Assembly (NCBI RefSeq): GCF_015477355.1
Contig: NZ_JADLRJ010000001.1
Span: forward strand, 1,178,001-1,242,000
Length of the DNA stretch: 64,000 bases
Direction of reading: 5' to 3'
Origin: Nocardia blacklockiae
GTDB lineage: Bacteria; Actinomycetota; Actinomycetes; Mycobacteriales; Mycobacteriaceae
The notes beneath the pieces are model-generated. The model saw only the letters and a program-made list of their open reading frames with translations. It had not been told where the DNA came from and made no database searches. The translations under genes and the position numbers were made by a program. Positions 1 to 8,205 of the stretch are shown here, piece after piece (position 1 is the stretch's first letter; each line of letters opens with the position of its first letter).

Positions 1-1
1 G

Positions 2-562
2 GAGACGCCGCCGGAGGTGGTGGCGGCGCTGCGCGATCGGGTGTCGCGGCGGGTGTTCGCGGCGTGGGAGCAGCTGGGGCGCGCGGAGTCGGTGCGGATC
101 ACCCCCAGCGGCGAGTACCGGCGGCTGCGGCTGGCGATGCTGCGCGCCGAGCGCGCGACCGTGCTCGAGGTGCGCGACGCGGGCGCGGTGGATCACGAGG
201 TGCTCGCGCACGTGCTGGCGGCGCTGGACATGGAGGAGTCGACGATCGACCGGGTGGTGGAGGTCGACGACGAGCCCTCGGGCCCGTTGCGGGCTGCCGG
301 CGCCGGGGACTGCGAGCATCTGCGCGAGGCGCCGCACACCGCCGCGCCCGACACCCCCGACTGCTGCGCCGAATGCGTCGCCGAGGGCATGACGTGGGTG
401 CATCTGCGCATGTGCCTGACCTGCGGGCATGTCGCCTGCTGCGACTCCTCGCCGGGCAATCACGCCAGCGGCCACTTCCGCGCGACCGCGCATCCGGTGA
501 TGCGCAGCGTGGAGCCGGGCGAGAAGTGGCGCTGGTGCTATGTCGACGAACTGCTCGGCTGA
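2..562 (+). CDS. C-terminal part of a CPA1 Na+/H+ antiporter with UBP-type zinc finger (5' partial)
   Basis: The reading frame is open from the window edge, so the N-terminal membrane domain lies outside. The visible part begins with a charged helical stretch (RLRLAMLRAERATVLEVRD...DHEVLAHVLAALDMEES) typical of the cytoplasmic tail of NhaP-like CPA1 antiporters. It ends in a Cys/His-rich module of about 75 residues: C-x(2)-H, C-x(2)-C, C-x(2)-C-G-H-x(2)-C-C, then H-x(3)-H-x(6)-H, which is the UBP (ubiquitin-protease-type) zinc-finger pattern. Actinobacterial antiporters with this tail are known; the finger's role there is unclear. Expected function is proton-coupled sodium export at the plasma membrane. 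The antiporter assignment is inferred from the tail only. Confidence 0.65.
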   Translation, partial: ETPPEVVAALRDRVSRRVFAAWEQLGRAESVRITPSGEYRRLRLAMLRAERATVLEVRDAGAVDHEVLAHVLAALDMEESTIDRVVEVDDEPSGPLRAAGAGDCEHLREAPHTAAPDTPDCCAECVAEGMTWVHLRMCLTCGHVACCDSSPGNHASGHFRATAHPVMRSVEPGEKWRWCYVDELLG

Positions 563-581
563 GGGCCGTTAGGGTGGGCGC

Positions 582-1208
582 GTGCACACAGGTCAGGACT
601 CCGCCGACGCCGAACCGCGCCTCTGGGGCGGGACCACGCTCACCGAACGCCGCGAGGCCCGCCGGGCCGCGCTGCTCGAGGCCGCGCTGGATCTGATCGG
701 CGAGGCGGGCGCGGGCGCGGTGACGATGCGCGCGGTGTGCCGCACCGCCACTCTCACCGACCGCTACTTCTACGAGAGTTTCAGCAGCCGTGACGATCTG
801 CTCGACGTGCTCTACCGGCAGGTGGCCGAGGAGTTCCTGGAGCCGATGACCGCCTTCGCCGCCGCCGACAGCCCCGCGCGCGACCGGGAGCTGGCGACGG
901 TGCTGGTGGACAAGGTGCTCGAGGATCCGCGCAAGTCGCGGCTGTTCCTGGTGGAGCCGTACTCGAGCACGGGGCTGGGGCAGACCACGATCGCGGTGAT
1001 GCCCTCGTTCACGCGGCTGATCCAGGACCACCTGTTCCGCCACATCGAGGATCCGGTGCGGCGGCGGATGGCGGCGGTGACGATGGCCTCGGGCAACGCG
1101 GGCATGTTCTCGGCGTGGCTCAACGGGTCGCTGAAGGTGACGCGCGAGCAGGTGGTGGAGCATCTGGTGGCGGTGATCACCGCCTACCGGTCGCTGTACC
1201 GCGACTGA
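582..1208 (+). CDS. TetR/AcrR-family transcriptional regulator
   Basis: A 208-residue protein. An N-terminal helix-turn-helix lies at about residues 22-68 (REARRAALLEAALDLIGEAG...TMRAVCRTATLTDRYFYESF), followed by an all-helical ligand domain of unknown specificity. It starts at a GTG 19 nt after the antiporter-like gene and may be co-transcribed with it. No palindromic operator was seen in the short gap. The next gene is convergent. The ligand and targets are unknown; the antiporter is the obvious candidate target. TetR membership is secure from the HTH spacing and the Y-F-Y-x-x-F recognition-helix end. Confidence 0.85.
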   Translation: MHTGQDSADAEPRLWGGTTLTERREARRAALLEAALDLIGEAGAGAVTMRAVCRTATLTDRYFYESFSSRDDLLDVLYRQVAEEFLEPMTAFAAADSPARDRELATVLVDKVLEDPRKSRLFLVEPYSSTGLGQTTIAVMPSFTRLIQDHLFRHIEDPVRRRMAAVTMASGNAGMFSAWLNGSLKVTREQVVEHLVAVITAYRSLYRD

Positions 1209-1231
1209 ATCGTTCTGCGGCGCAACCGGTT

Positions 1232-1963
1232 TCAGCGGGGCTTGCGGGCGGGCTCCTGGGTGGCGGCGGCGCGCAGGCGGGCCTCGAGGCCGTCGAGCAC
1301 GCACAGCAGGCCGAAGTCGTAGGCGACCATGCGCGCGGTGTTGGGATCGGTGGGCATGAGGTCGCGGTAGTCCGCGAGCATCTCCGGGTAGTCGGGCGCC
1401 ACCTGTTCGAGGGTGGCCATGGCGTCGTCGTAGTCCCAGTCCTCGCCGGGCGCGGCGCGTTTGAGGCTGATCTCGGGAACCACCTGCCCCAGCACGAAAC
1501 TCATCACCATGCCCGAGGCGAGATAGATGTCGAGGCCGGTGAATCCGGCCTGCACGAAGGCGCGGCGCAGCCGGTCGCTGAGTTCGAAGGCCTTGGGCCC
1601 CACCATCGGCATCTGCCCGATGAGCCCGGCCACCCACGGGTGCTCGAGCATGGTGGCGCGCAGGCTGTAGACGAAGGTGGTGATCACCTCGCGCCACGGC
1701 GCGTGCTCGGGTTCGGGGATCCGCACCCAGCCCCAGAACTCGTCGAGGGCCAGTTCCAGCAGGTCGTCCTTGTTCGCGACGTGCCAGTACAGGCTGGTGG
1801 CCCCGGCGTTGAGCCGGGCGCCGAGTTTGCGCATGCTCAGCGCCTCGAGCCCCTCGGCGTCGAGCAGTTCCAGGGCCGCGGCCACGATCTGGTCCCGGCT
1901 CAGCCCGGCGCTGCGGGACGGGCGCGGCGGGCGGGTCCACACCGACGAGAACTTCTTGGCCAC
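1232..1963 (-). CDS. TetR-family repressor (TetR_C-like), divergent from an MFS exporter
   Basis: A 243-residue regulator with the HTH at about residues 20-65 (SRDQIVAAALELLDAEG...GAGATSLYWHVANKDDLL). The Y-W-H-V recognition end is typical of the subgroup that includes the classical tetracycline repressor, and the long C-terminal domain fits that subgroup. Translation begins at GTG 1963 behind a weak GGGTGAG site. It is transcribed divergently from the DHA2-type exporter at 2011. The 47-nt gap is almost filled by a 31-bp imperfect palindrome, so local repression of the exporter, and autorepression, is the natural model. The inducer is unknown. Confidence 0.85.
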   Translation of the reverse strand: MAKKFSSVWTRPPRPSRSAGLSRDQIVAAALELLDAEGLEALSMRKLGARLNAGATSLYWHVANKDDLLELALDEFWGWVRIPEPEHAPWREVITTFVYSLRATMLEHPWVAGLIGQMPMVGPKAFELSDRLRRAFVQAGFTGLDIYLASGMVMSFVLGQVVPEISLKRAAPGEDWDYDDAMATLEQVAPDYPEMLADYRDLMPTDPNTARMVAYDFGLLCVLDGLEARLRAAATQEPARKPR

Positions 1964-1983
1964 CTGCTCACCCTAAATCACTG

Positions 1984-2014
1984 GCACACCGTTCGAGTTT
2001 ATCGTACGGTGTGC
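1984..2014. promoter_or_regulatory. Palindromic operator between a TetR gene and an MFS exporter
   Basis: A 31-bp interrupted palindrome with perfect 9-bp outer arms, GCACACCGT (1984-1992) and ACGGTGTGC (2006-2014). Inside them is a CGA/TCG pair (1994-1996 and 2002-2004). Its right arm contains the GTG start (2011) of the exporter, and no Shine-Dalgarno sequence precedes that start. This suggests a leaderless or nearly leaderless transcript whose start is covered when the divergent TetR protein is bound. Direct sequence observation; the binding is inferred. Confidence 0.7.
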
Positions 2015-3498
2015 GAGTGGAATCGAACACTGTACGAGATCCGGCGGGCGCACCCGCCCGCGATCCGCGCCGCTGGTGGATCCTGGCGGTCCTGTGCCTG
2101 TCGCTGCTGGTGCTGATGATCGACGGCACCGTCCTCAATCTCGCCATCCCCTCGCTGATCCGCGAGCTCGGCGCGAGCCCCTCCGACATCCAGTGGATCC
2201 TCGACGCCTACATCCTGGTGTTCGCGGGCCTGCTGCTGACCGCGGGCGCGCTGTCCGACCGGTTCGGGCGGCGCCGAATGCTGATCACCGGGCTCGCGGT
2301 GTTCGGCGTGGCGTCGGCGGTGGCGGTGCTGTCGAGCGAACCGTGGCAGGTGATCGCCGCACGCGCGGCCATGGGCGTCGGCGGCTCACTGCTCATGCCC
2401 TCGACGCTGTCGATCCTGATGACCACCTTCGCCGAGGACGAGCGCCGCAAGGCCATGGCCGGCTGGTCGACGGTGTCGATGGTCGGCATCGTGCTCGGCC
2501 CGACGCTGGGCGGCTTTCTGCTGCAGCACTTCTGGTGGGGATCGGTGTTCCTGCTCAACATCCCGGTCGCGCTCGTGGCGATCGCGGCCGCGGTGGTGCT
2601 GATGCCCGAATCCTTCGGCGAGCAGCGCCCGGTGGACCTGATCGGGGTGGGCCTGTCGGTGGTGGCGCTCACCGCGACGGTGTACGTCATCATCGAGCGG
2701 GAGTGGAATGTTGCGGTCATCGCGCTGGCCGCCGTGGCCGCCGCCGGATTCGCCTACTGGGAGCACCGTTCCCCGCATCCGATGCTGCCGCTGGGCGTAT
2801 TCCGCAACCGCGACTTCACCGGCACCTGCCTGACCCTGCTGCTGATGGTGTTCGGCATGGGCGCCGTCCTGCTGATGCTCACCCAGTATCTGCAGTTCGT
2901 GCTCGGCTACACCCCGATGAAGGCCGGATTCGCGCTGCTGCCCTACGCGGTGGCCGCGGCGGTCTGCAACGGGCTGGGCGCCACCCTGGGCAAGACGCTG
3001 AGCAACAAGACGCTCATCGTGTCGGGCCTGCTGGTGATGGGCGCGGCGTTCGCGGTGCTGGCCACCGCCGAGAGCTACCCGTGGGTGCTGGTGTCGATGC
3101 TGGTGATGGGCGTGGGCGGCGGCCTGGCCGGCCCGTCGGCCTACGCCTCGATCATGAGCGCCATCCCGCTCGAGCACGCCGGGGTCGGCTCGGCCATGAA
3201 CGACACGCTCCAGCAGGTCGGCCAGGCGCTGAGCATCGCGGTGCTGGGCAGCGTGCTGGCCGGGGTGTTCACCTCGCACATGCCCGCCGACCTGCCGGCC
3301 GCGGCGCGCGACAACATCGGCGCCGCACTGCAACTCGGGTTCACCGATCCCGCGAAGGCGGCGTTCACCACCGCCATGCACTACGGGTCGTGGATCAGCG
3401 CCGGATTCGCCGTGGCCGCGGCGGCCCTCGGGCTGATCCTGCTGCGCACCCGCAAGCCGCTCCAGGACGCGCGGCCGGAGACGACCCCGGTCGCCTGA
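2011..3498 (+). CDS. MFS drug exporter, DHA2 (14-TM, EmrB/QacA) family
   Basis: A 495-residue integral membrane protein. Family motifs are visible: the first helix LMIDGTVLNLAIPSL (motif D1-like), the loop GALSDRFGRRRMLI (motif A, after TM2) and a VLGPTLGGFL segment (motif C, antiporter signature). The length and hydrophobic periodicity fit 14 helices. Members use the proton gradient to expel hydrophobic or cationic drugs. It lies divergent to the TetR gene at 1232-1963, with the operator overlapping its GTG start. A second paralogous exporter follows convergently. The substrate cannot be read from the sequence. An alternative start is GTG 2017. Confidence 0.9.
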   Translation: MRVESNTVRDPAGAPARDPRRWWILAVLCLSLLVLMIDGTVLNLAIPSLIRELGASPSDIQWILDAYILVFAGLLLTAGALSDRFGRRRMLITGLAVFGVASAVAVLSSEPWQVIAARAAMGVGGSLLMPSTLSILMTTFAEDERRKAMAGWSTVSMVGIVLGPTLGGFLLQHFWWGSVFLLNIPVALVAIAAAVVLMPESFGEQRPVDLIGVGLSVVALTATVYVIIEREWNVAVIALAAVAAAGFAYWEHRSPHPMLPLGVFRNRDFTGTCLTLLLMVFGMGAVLLMLTQYLQFVLGYTPMKAGFALLPYAVAAAVCNGLGATLGKTLSNKTLIVSGLLVMGAAFAVLATAESYPWVLVSMLVMGVGGGLAGPSAYASIMSAIPLEHAGVGSAMNDTLQQVGQALSIAVLGSVLAGVFTSHMPADLPAAARDNIGAALQLGFTDPAKAAFTTAMHYGSWISAGFAVAAAALGLILLRTRKPLQDARPETTPVA

Positions 3499-3505
3499 AC
3501 GCACC

Positions 3506-3540
3506 GCGCCCGCCTCCGCCGTCGCGGCGGAAGCGGGCGC
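3506..3540. terminator. Bidirectional hairpin terminator between convergent MFS genes
   Basis: Inverted repeat with 15-nt arms (3506-3520 and 3526-3540), 14 of 15 positions complementary, and a 5-nt loop. It sits between the stop of the + strand exporter (3498) and the stop of the - strand exporter (3554). No strong T-run is present, as is common in actinobacteria. Confidence 0.7.
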
Positions 3541-3553
3541 GGACGCGAAATAC

Positions 3554-5092
3554 TCAGTGCCCCATCATCACCGGGGCGTCGGCGACCGCCTCGGGATTCG
3601 CCGGTTTCCGGCGCGACAGGAACGCCGCCGGGACCAGCGTGGCCACCACCAGCACCACCGCGACGACGTAGGTGTGGGCGAAGGCGCTCGCGGCCTGCGA
3701 CAGGCCCTCGCCCACCGCGCCCGGCGGCAGCTTCGCCGCGATCGAGGCGTCGAAGTTCGAGGCGATGGCGACCTGGGCGAACTGCTTGTCGTTGAGCAGG
3801 TTGGTCAGCACCACCGACATCGTGGCGGTGCCGATCGACGCCGAGGTCTGGTTCACGATGTTCATCAGCGTCGACCCGCGCGCCACCTGCTGGTGGGTGA
3901 GGGTCTGGATGGCCGCGGTCATCGTCGGCATCATGGTGCAGCCCATGCCCAGACCGGTCACGAACAGCGCCGCGCCCATCGCCCAGTAGGAGGTGTCGGC
4001 CTCGAGCTGGGTGAAGAACACCATGCCCACCGCGATCACCGCGATACCGGTCATCACGATCTTGCCGGGCCCGATCTTGTCGACCAGCCGCCCGGCGATC
4101 GGCATCGTCAGCATCGCGCCCAGACCCTGTGGGGCCAGCAGCAATCCGGCGTGCAGCGCGCTCTCGCCGCGCACCTGCTGCAGGTAGCTGGGCAGCAGCA
4201 GGCCCGAGCCGAAGAACGCCACCGCGAACAGCAGCATCGTCAGCACCGCGAAGGTGAGGTCCCGGTTGCGGAACAGGTGCAGGTCGATCAGCGGGTGTTC
4301 GGTGCGCAGCGCGTGCAGCACGAACAACACCAGCAGCACCAGCCCGGCCGCCGCGGGAATCAGCACCTTGGCCGACGCCACGGTGTGCTCCTCGGGAATC
4401 GAGGACACGCCGTAGAGGAACAGCGCCAGACCGGGCGAGGCCAGCAGCATGCCGAGGAAGTCGAAGGACTGCGAGGGCTCGGGCCGATCGGATTCGAGCA
4501 CCACGAACGCCAGGGTCAGCGCGATCACGCCGATCGGCACGTTGATCAGGAAGATCCACTGCCAGTGGAACCCGATCAGCCAGCCGCCCAGGATCGGGCC
4601 CAGGATGGGGCCGAGCAGCATCGGCACGCCCATCACCGCCATCACCCGGCCCACCCGCTGGGGCCCGGCGGCGTGGGTCATGATCGTGATGCCCAGCGGC
4701 ATCAGCATGCCGCCGCCCAGACCCTGGATGATGCGGAAGGCGATGAGCGAGGGCATGTTCCACGCGGTCGCGCACAGCACCGAGCCGAGCACGAAGAACA
4801 CCAGCGCGAGCATGTAGAGGCGTTTGGTACCGAATCGGTCGGCCGCCCAGCCCGTCACCGGGATGACGCTGGCCAGCGCGAGGGTGTAGCCGGTCATCGC
4901 CCACGCGGCGATGGCGTAGCTGGCGTCGAATTCGGTCTGGAACTTCGGAATGGCGACGGTGACGACGGTGATGTCGAGAATGGACATGATCGCGCCGAGC
5001 ACGACCACACCGGCCACCTTGAACACGGCGGCGTCGAGCTTGTCGGATGCCGGATCCGACTGCGGCCCGGGAGTATCCGGAGGAGTAGTCAC
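3554..5092 (-). CDS. MFS drug exporter, DHA2 (EmrB/QacA) family
   Basis: A 512-residue protein from the GTG at 5092 (VTTPPDTPG). The longer open frame upstream to 5206 adds a basic, non-hydrophobic stretch and is not needed. Motifs: IMSILDITVVTVAIP in the first helix, WAADRFGTKRLYML (motif A after TM2), and LGPILGPILGGWL (motif C). Fourteen helices are expected. The segment NIVNQTSASIGTATMSVVLTNLL is typical of the EmrB/LmrB-like branch. It is convergent with the first exporter and shares a terminator with it. Its 5' region faces the NfeD/flotillin genes. No dedicated regulator is adjacent on its 5' side. Confidence 0.88.
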   Translation of the reverse strand: MTTPPDTPGPQSDPASDKLDAAVFKVAGVVVLGAIMSILDITVVTVAIPKFQTEFDASYAIAAWAMTGYTLALASVIPVTGWAADRFGTKRLYMLALVFFVLGSVLCATAWNMPSLIAFRIIQGLGGGMLMPLGITIMTHAAGPQRVGRVMAVMGVPMLLGPILGPILGGWLIGFHWQWIFLINVPIGVIALTLAFVVLESDRPEPSQSFDFLGMLLASPGLALFLYGVSSIPEEHTVASAKVLIPAAAGLVLLVLFVLHALRTEHPLIDLHLFRNRDLTFAVLTMLLFAVAFFGSGLLLPSYLQQVRGESALHAGLLLAPQGLGAMLTMPIAGRLVDKIGPGKIVMTGIAVIAVGMVFFTQLEADTSYWAMGAALFVTGLGMGCTMMPTMTAAIQTLTHQQVARGSTLMNIVNQTSASIGTATMSVVLTNLLNDKQFAQVAIASNFDASIAAKLPPGAVGEGLSQAASAFAHTYVVAVVLVVATLVPAAFLSRRKPANPEAVADAPVMMGH

Positions 5093-5232
5093 CGCTTCAG
5101 CCTGCCAGGCTCCGGATCGAATGACCAGCGTAATTCCGAAACCGGACGTTCGACCACAATGGGTCCCCCGCACTCGACGGTAGGCTGAACGACCACTGTT
5201 GTACACCGTTGCCCGGCAAGGAGTTCCCGCCG

Positions 5233-5472
5233 ATGACCGACCCGGTGCAGGGCTCGACCGGTACGCTCACAACGCCGATCCGGGGCGCAGACATGCTCGG
5301 GGAGGTCCTGGTCGCGATCCGAGGGGGAACCGAAATCTACATCGCGCGCGCCGCCGAACCGCTCGACGCCGGCACCACCGTGCTCGTCGTGCAGGTCAAC
5401 CCCGGCCGCATCGTCGATGTCGTGCCCTGGGTGCCGCTCGATCTCGGGCCGGGTGGGGCTACAACGAAATAG
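5233..5472 (+). CDS. Short NfeD-like OB-fold protein
   Basis: About 79 residues from ATG 5233, chosen because AAGGAG (5218-5223) sits nine bases upstream; the frame opens earlier at 5209. The protein resembles only the C-terminal OB-fold of NfeD proteins (GEVLVAIRGGTEIYIARAAEPLDAGTTVLV...GRIVDVVPW). It lacks the membrane helices found in the NfeD at 40546-40977. NfeD proteins are usually encoded next to SPFH proteins, and here a flotillin follows after 14 nt. The likely role is partner of the flotillin in membrane microdomains; this rests on gene pairing. Confidence 0.7.
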   Translation: MTDPVQGSTGTLTTPIRGADMLGEVLVAIRGGTEIYIARAAEPLDAGTTVLVVQVNPGRIVDVVPWVPLDLGPGGATTK

Positions 5473-5486
5473 CAAGGGAGACAACA

Positions 5487-6587
5487 GTGCTGGGGTACCA
5501 CGTGCCCGATCCCGACGAGGCGATGCTGGTCAGCGGCGGACGCGCCGCCGACAACGCGCCGTTCCGGGTGGTCATCGGCCGCGGCAATTGGGTCGTGCCG
5601 TTCTTTCGCAAGGTCAGCTACCTGTCGCTGGCCATGTTCGAAGCCGAGATCTCCGAACGCTGCGTCACCAAACAGGCGATCCAGCTCGACGTGCGCGCGG
5701 TCATCGCGTTCAAGGTCGCCAACGACACCGCCTCGATCGTCAACGCGGCACAACGATTCCTGTCCGAACAGGAACGCGAGATGTCGGTGCTCACCGGCCG
5801 CATCTTCTCCGGGCACCTGCGCTCGATCGTCGGCTCGATGACCGTCGAGGAGATCATCCGCGAACGCCAGAAACTCGCCGACGAGGTCCTGGTCGCCTCC
5901 AAGGTGGAGATGAGCAACATCGGCCTGTGGGTCGACTCCTTCCAGATCCAGTCCATCGACGACGGCAACCTCGGCTACATCTCCGCGCTGTCCGCACCGC
6001 ACAACGCCGCGGTCAAACGCGACGCCCAGATCGCCCAGGCCCAAGCCGCCCAGGCCGCCGCCGAGGCCGAACAGGAATCCGCCCGCAAACAAGCCGAATA
6101 CGCCCGCGAAACCGCGCTGCTGCGCGCCCAATACCAGCGCGACATCGACAAGGCCAACGCCGAGGCCGCCCAGTCCGGGCCCCTCGCCCAGGCCGTCGCC
6201 CTGCAGGAAGTGCTCACCGCGCGCGCCGAACAAGCCCGCAAGGAAGCCGAACTGCGCGAACAGCAACTGCAGGCCGAGGTCGTCAAACCCGCGCGCGCCG
6301 AAGCCGAACGAGTCCGCATCCTCGCCGAGGCCGAAGCCGACCGCACCCGCATCCAGGCCGAGGCCGCCGCCTCCAACAACCGCATCGCCCTGGACCAACT
6401 GCTCATCGAACAACTCCCCGAAATCGTCAAACAAGCAGCTCAAGGCCTGTCCAACGCCAACCTCACCGTCCTCAACGGACCCGACGGGGTGGGCGAACTG
6501 GTCAACGGCATGGTCGGGCAGGGGTTGACCGTCTTCAACTCCCTGCAAAAAGCTCTTTCCTCCGACAACGACCAGCAGGCCGGTTAG
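5487..6587 (+). CDS. Flotillin-like SPFH protein
   Basis: About 366 residues from GTG 5487, with AAGGGAG just upstream (5474-5480). The open frame extends upstream to 5199 but overlaps the NfeD-like gene and is not credible there. The SPFH/PHB domain covers about residues 20-185 (FRVVIGRGNWVVPFFRKVSYLSL...RSIVGSMTVEEIIRERQKLADEV). A long Ala/Glu/Arg coiled coil (about 190-310) and a flotillin-type C-terminus with short hydrophobic helices follow. Flotillins scaffold membrane microdomains. Unusually, no N-terminal transmembrane hairpin is visible, so membrane contact must come from the SPFH domain, the partner or the C-terminus. Cotranscribed with the NfeD-like gene. Confidence 0.85.
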   Translation: MLGYHVPDPDEAMLVSGGRAADNAPFRVVIGRGNWVVPFFRKVSYLSLAMFEAEISERCVTKQAIQLDVRAVIAFKVANDTASIVNAAQRFLSEQEREMSVLTGRIFSGHLRSIVGSMTVEEIIRERQKLADEVLVASKVEMSNIGLWVDSFQIQSIDDGNLGYISALSAPHNAAVKRDAQIAQAQAAQAAAEAEQESARKQAEYARETALLRAQYQRDIDKANAEAAQSGPLAQAVALQEVLTARAEQARKEAELREQQLQAEVVKPARAEAERVRILAEAEADRTRIQAEAAASNNRIALDQLLIEQLPEIVKQAAQGLSNANLTVLNGPDGVGELVNGMVGQGLTVFNSLQKALSSDNDQQAG

Positions 6588-6627
6588 AGTGACCCCAGCA
6601 TGGGACTGCGACGAGGAGCGGGTGTAG

Positions 6628-7026
6628 GTGTCCATCGGGAAATTGGTGTCCTTCGATAGTTCTCGGGGATTCGGCTTCATCCGCCCGGAAGACGGTGGCC
6701 CCGATGTGTTCGTCCACGTCAACGACATCGGACTCGACGAGGACGAGCTGCGACAGGGACGGGTGTTCGAATTCGAGGTGACCGAGGGCGACCGCGGACC
6801 CAAAGCGGTCAACCTCACCGCGGTCGGCGGCCAACCGGCACCGGCCGCGCCACCGCGCCACCGCAACCGCGAACGCAACTCCGGCCAGCTCACCGCCGCC
6901 GAACACCGGCGACTGATCACCGAACTGCTGCTGGACGCCAGCCCCGCGCTCACCGCCGGGGAAATCCTCACCATCCGCGACCGGCTCACCGCCTTCGCCG
7001 ACCAGCACGGCTGGCTGGAGAACTGA
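6628..7026 (+). CDS. Cold-shock-domain protein with C-terminal extension
   Basis: A 132-residue protein. Residues 1-67 form a cold-shock domain with the RNA-binding motifs RGFGFI (RNP1) and VFVHV (RNP2), and a G-P-K-A-V-N end to the beta barrel. A proline/arginine-rich linker and an acidic helical extension follow (about residues 85-132, LTAAEHRRLITELLLDASPALTAGEILTIRDRLTAFADQHGW). The usual stand-alone Csp is about 67 residues, so the extension is notable, although long forms occur in actinobacteria. It begins at a GTG about 40 nt after the flotillin stop and may share its transcript. Expected role is RNA or single-stranded DNA binding and chaperoning. Confidence 0.85.
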   Translation: MSIGKLVSFDSSRGFGFIRPEDGGPDVFVHVNDIGLDEDELRQGRVFEFEVTEGDRGPKAVNLTAVGGQPAPAAPPRHRNRERNSGQLTAAEHRRLITELLLDASPALTAGEILTIRDRLTAFADQHGWLEN

Positions 7027-7122
7027 GGAATCGGGCATACGATCTTGCTGAACAGTTGCGGGCGATGAGATCCCGTCGCCCGCACCGTCGGTATGGGTGA
7101 GACCGACCTTCAGGAGGATCGT

Positions 7123-8205
7123 GTGGACCTGCCCGTCATGCCACCCGTCAAGCCGATGCTCGCCAAATCGGCCTCGGACCTGCCCCGCGACCCCGACCTG
7201 TACTACGAACCCAAATGGGACGGGTTCCGGTGCATCGTGTTCCGCGACGGCCCCGAGGTCGAACTGGGCTCCCGCAACGACCGGCCGCTGACCCGGTACT
7301 TCCCGGAACTGGTGGAATTGCTGGGCAAGGCGCTGCCCGACCGCTGCGTCGTCGACGGCGAGATCGTCGTCGTCACCGAACAGGGCCTGGACTTCGACAC
7401 CCTGCAGCAACGCCTGCACCCCGCGGCCTCCCGCGTCAACAAACTCGCCGCCGAGACCCCCGCCAGCTTCGTCGCCTTCGACCTGCTCGCCCTCGGCGAC
7501 GACGACCTCACCGAACGCCCCTTCGCCGAACGCCGCCGCATCCTCGAAACCCTCGTCGCCGGCACCTACGAACGCCTGCACCTCACACCGCTGACCTCCG
7601 ACCCCCAGCTCGCCCGGGACTGGTTCACCCGCTTCGAGGGCGCCGGCTTCGACGGCGTCATGGTCAAGGCCAAAGACCTCCCCTACCTGCAGGACAAACG
7701 CGTCATGGTGAAGGTCAAACACGAACGCACCGCCGACTGCGTGGTCGCCGGATTCCGCTGGCACAAAGACGGCCGCGGCGTCGGCTCGCTGCTGCTGGGC
7801 CTCTACGACGACGACGGCAACCTGCACCACGTCGGCGTCGCCAGCAGCTTCACCGCCGCACGCCGCACCGAACTCGTCGACGAACTCGCCCCCCTGCGCG
7901 AAAACGCCCTCGACCACCACCCGTGGCGCAGTTGGGCCGACGCCGCTGCGCAGGCCAAGGCCGACGGCAAGATGCCCGGCGGCCTCAGCCGCTGGACCGG
8001 CGGCAAGGACCTGTCCTGGGAGGCATTGCGCCCCGAACTCGTCGCCGAGGTCCGCTACGAACACGTCATGGCCGGCCGACTACGCCACGGCGGCCGCCTC
8101 GTCCGCTTCCGCGACGACCGCACCCCCGAATCCTGCACCTACGCCCAACTCGACGAGGTCGCCCCCGCCGAACTCGCCGACATCTTCGCCGAGGCCAAGA
8201 AATGA
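7123..8205 (+). CDS. ligC: ATP-dependent DNA ligase LigC
   Basis: A 360-residue ligase starting at GTG 7123 with a strong AGGAGG five bases upstream (an upstream start at 7093 would place this site inside the coding region). The nucleotidyltransferase motif I, E-P-K31-W-D-G-F, carries the adenylated lysine. Motif III-like FVAFDLLAL, motif IV-like GFDGVMVK and motif V-like MVKVKHERTADCVV follow, then a C-terminal OB domain. The length matches mycobacterial LigC, not the multidomain LigD. LigC works in gap repair with a stand-alone LigD-type polymerase, which here overlaps its stop codon (ATGA), so the two are translationally coupled. It acts on nicked DNA in the cytoplasm. Confidence 0.93.
   Translation: MDLPVMPPVKPMLAKSASDLPRDPDLYYEPKWDGFRCIVFRDGPEVELGSRNDRPLTRYFPELVELLGKALPDRCVVDGEIVVVTEQGLDFDTLQQRLHPAASRVNKLAAETPASFVAFDLLALGDDDLTERPFAERRRILETLVAGTYERLHLTPLTSDPQLARDWFTRFEGAGFDGVMVKAKDLPYLQDKRVMVKVKHERTADCVVAGFRWHKDGRGVGSLLLGLYDDDGNLHHVGVASSFTAARRTELVDELAPLRENALDHHPWRSWADAAAQAKADGKMPGGLSRWTGGKDLSWEALRPELVAEVRYEHVMAGRLRHGGRLVRFRDDRTPESCTYAQLDEVAPAELADIFAEAKK

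Noticed and set aside
5199-5486. N-terminal extension of the flotillin frame
   Set aside because: It overlaps the NfeD-like gene out of frame, is Arg-rich, and the GTG at 5487 has a good AAGGGAG site and the expected SPFH start.
7215-8201. Upstream extension of the polymerase frame across ligC
   Set aside because: It is the shadow of ligC in another frame; the ATG overlapping the ligC stop begins the true LigD-type polymerase domain.
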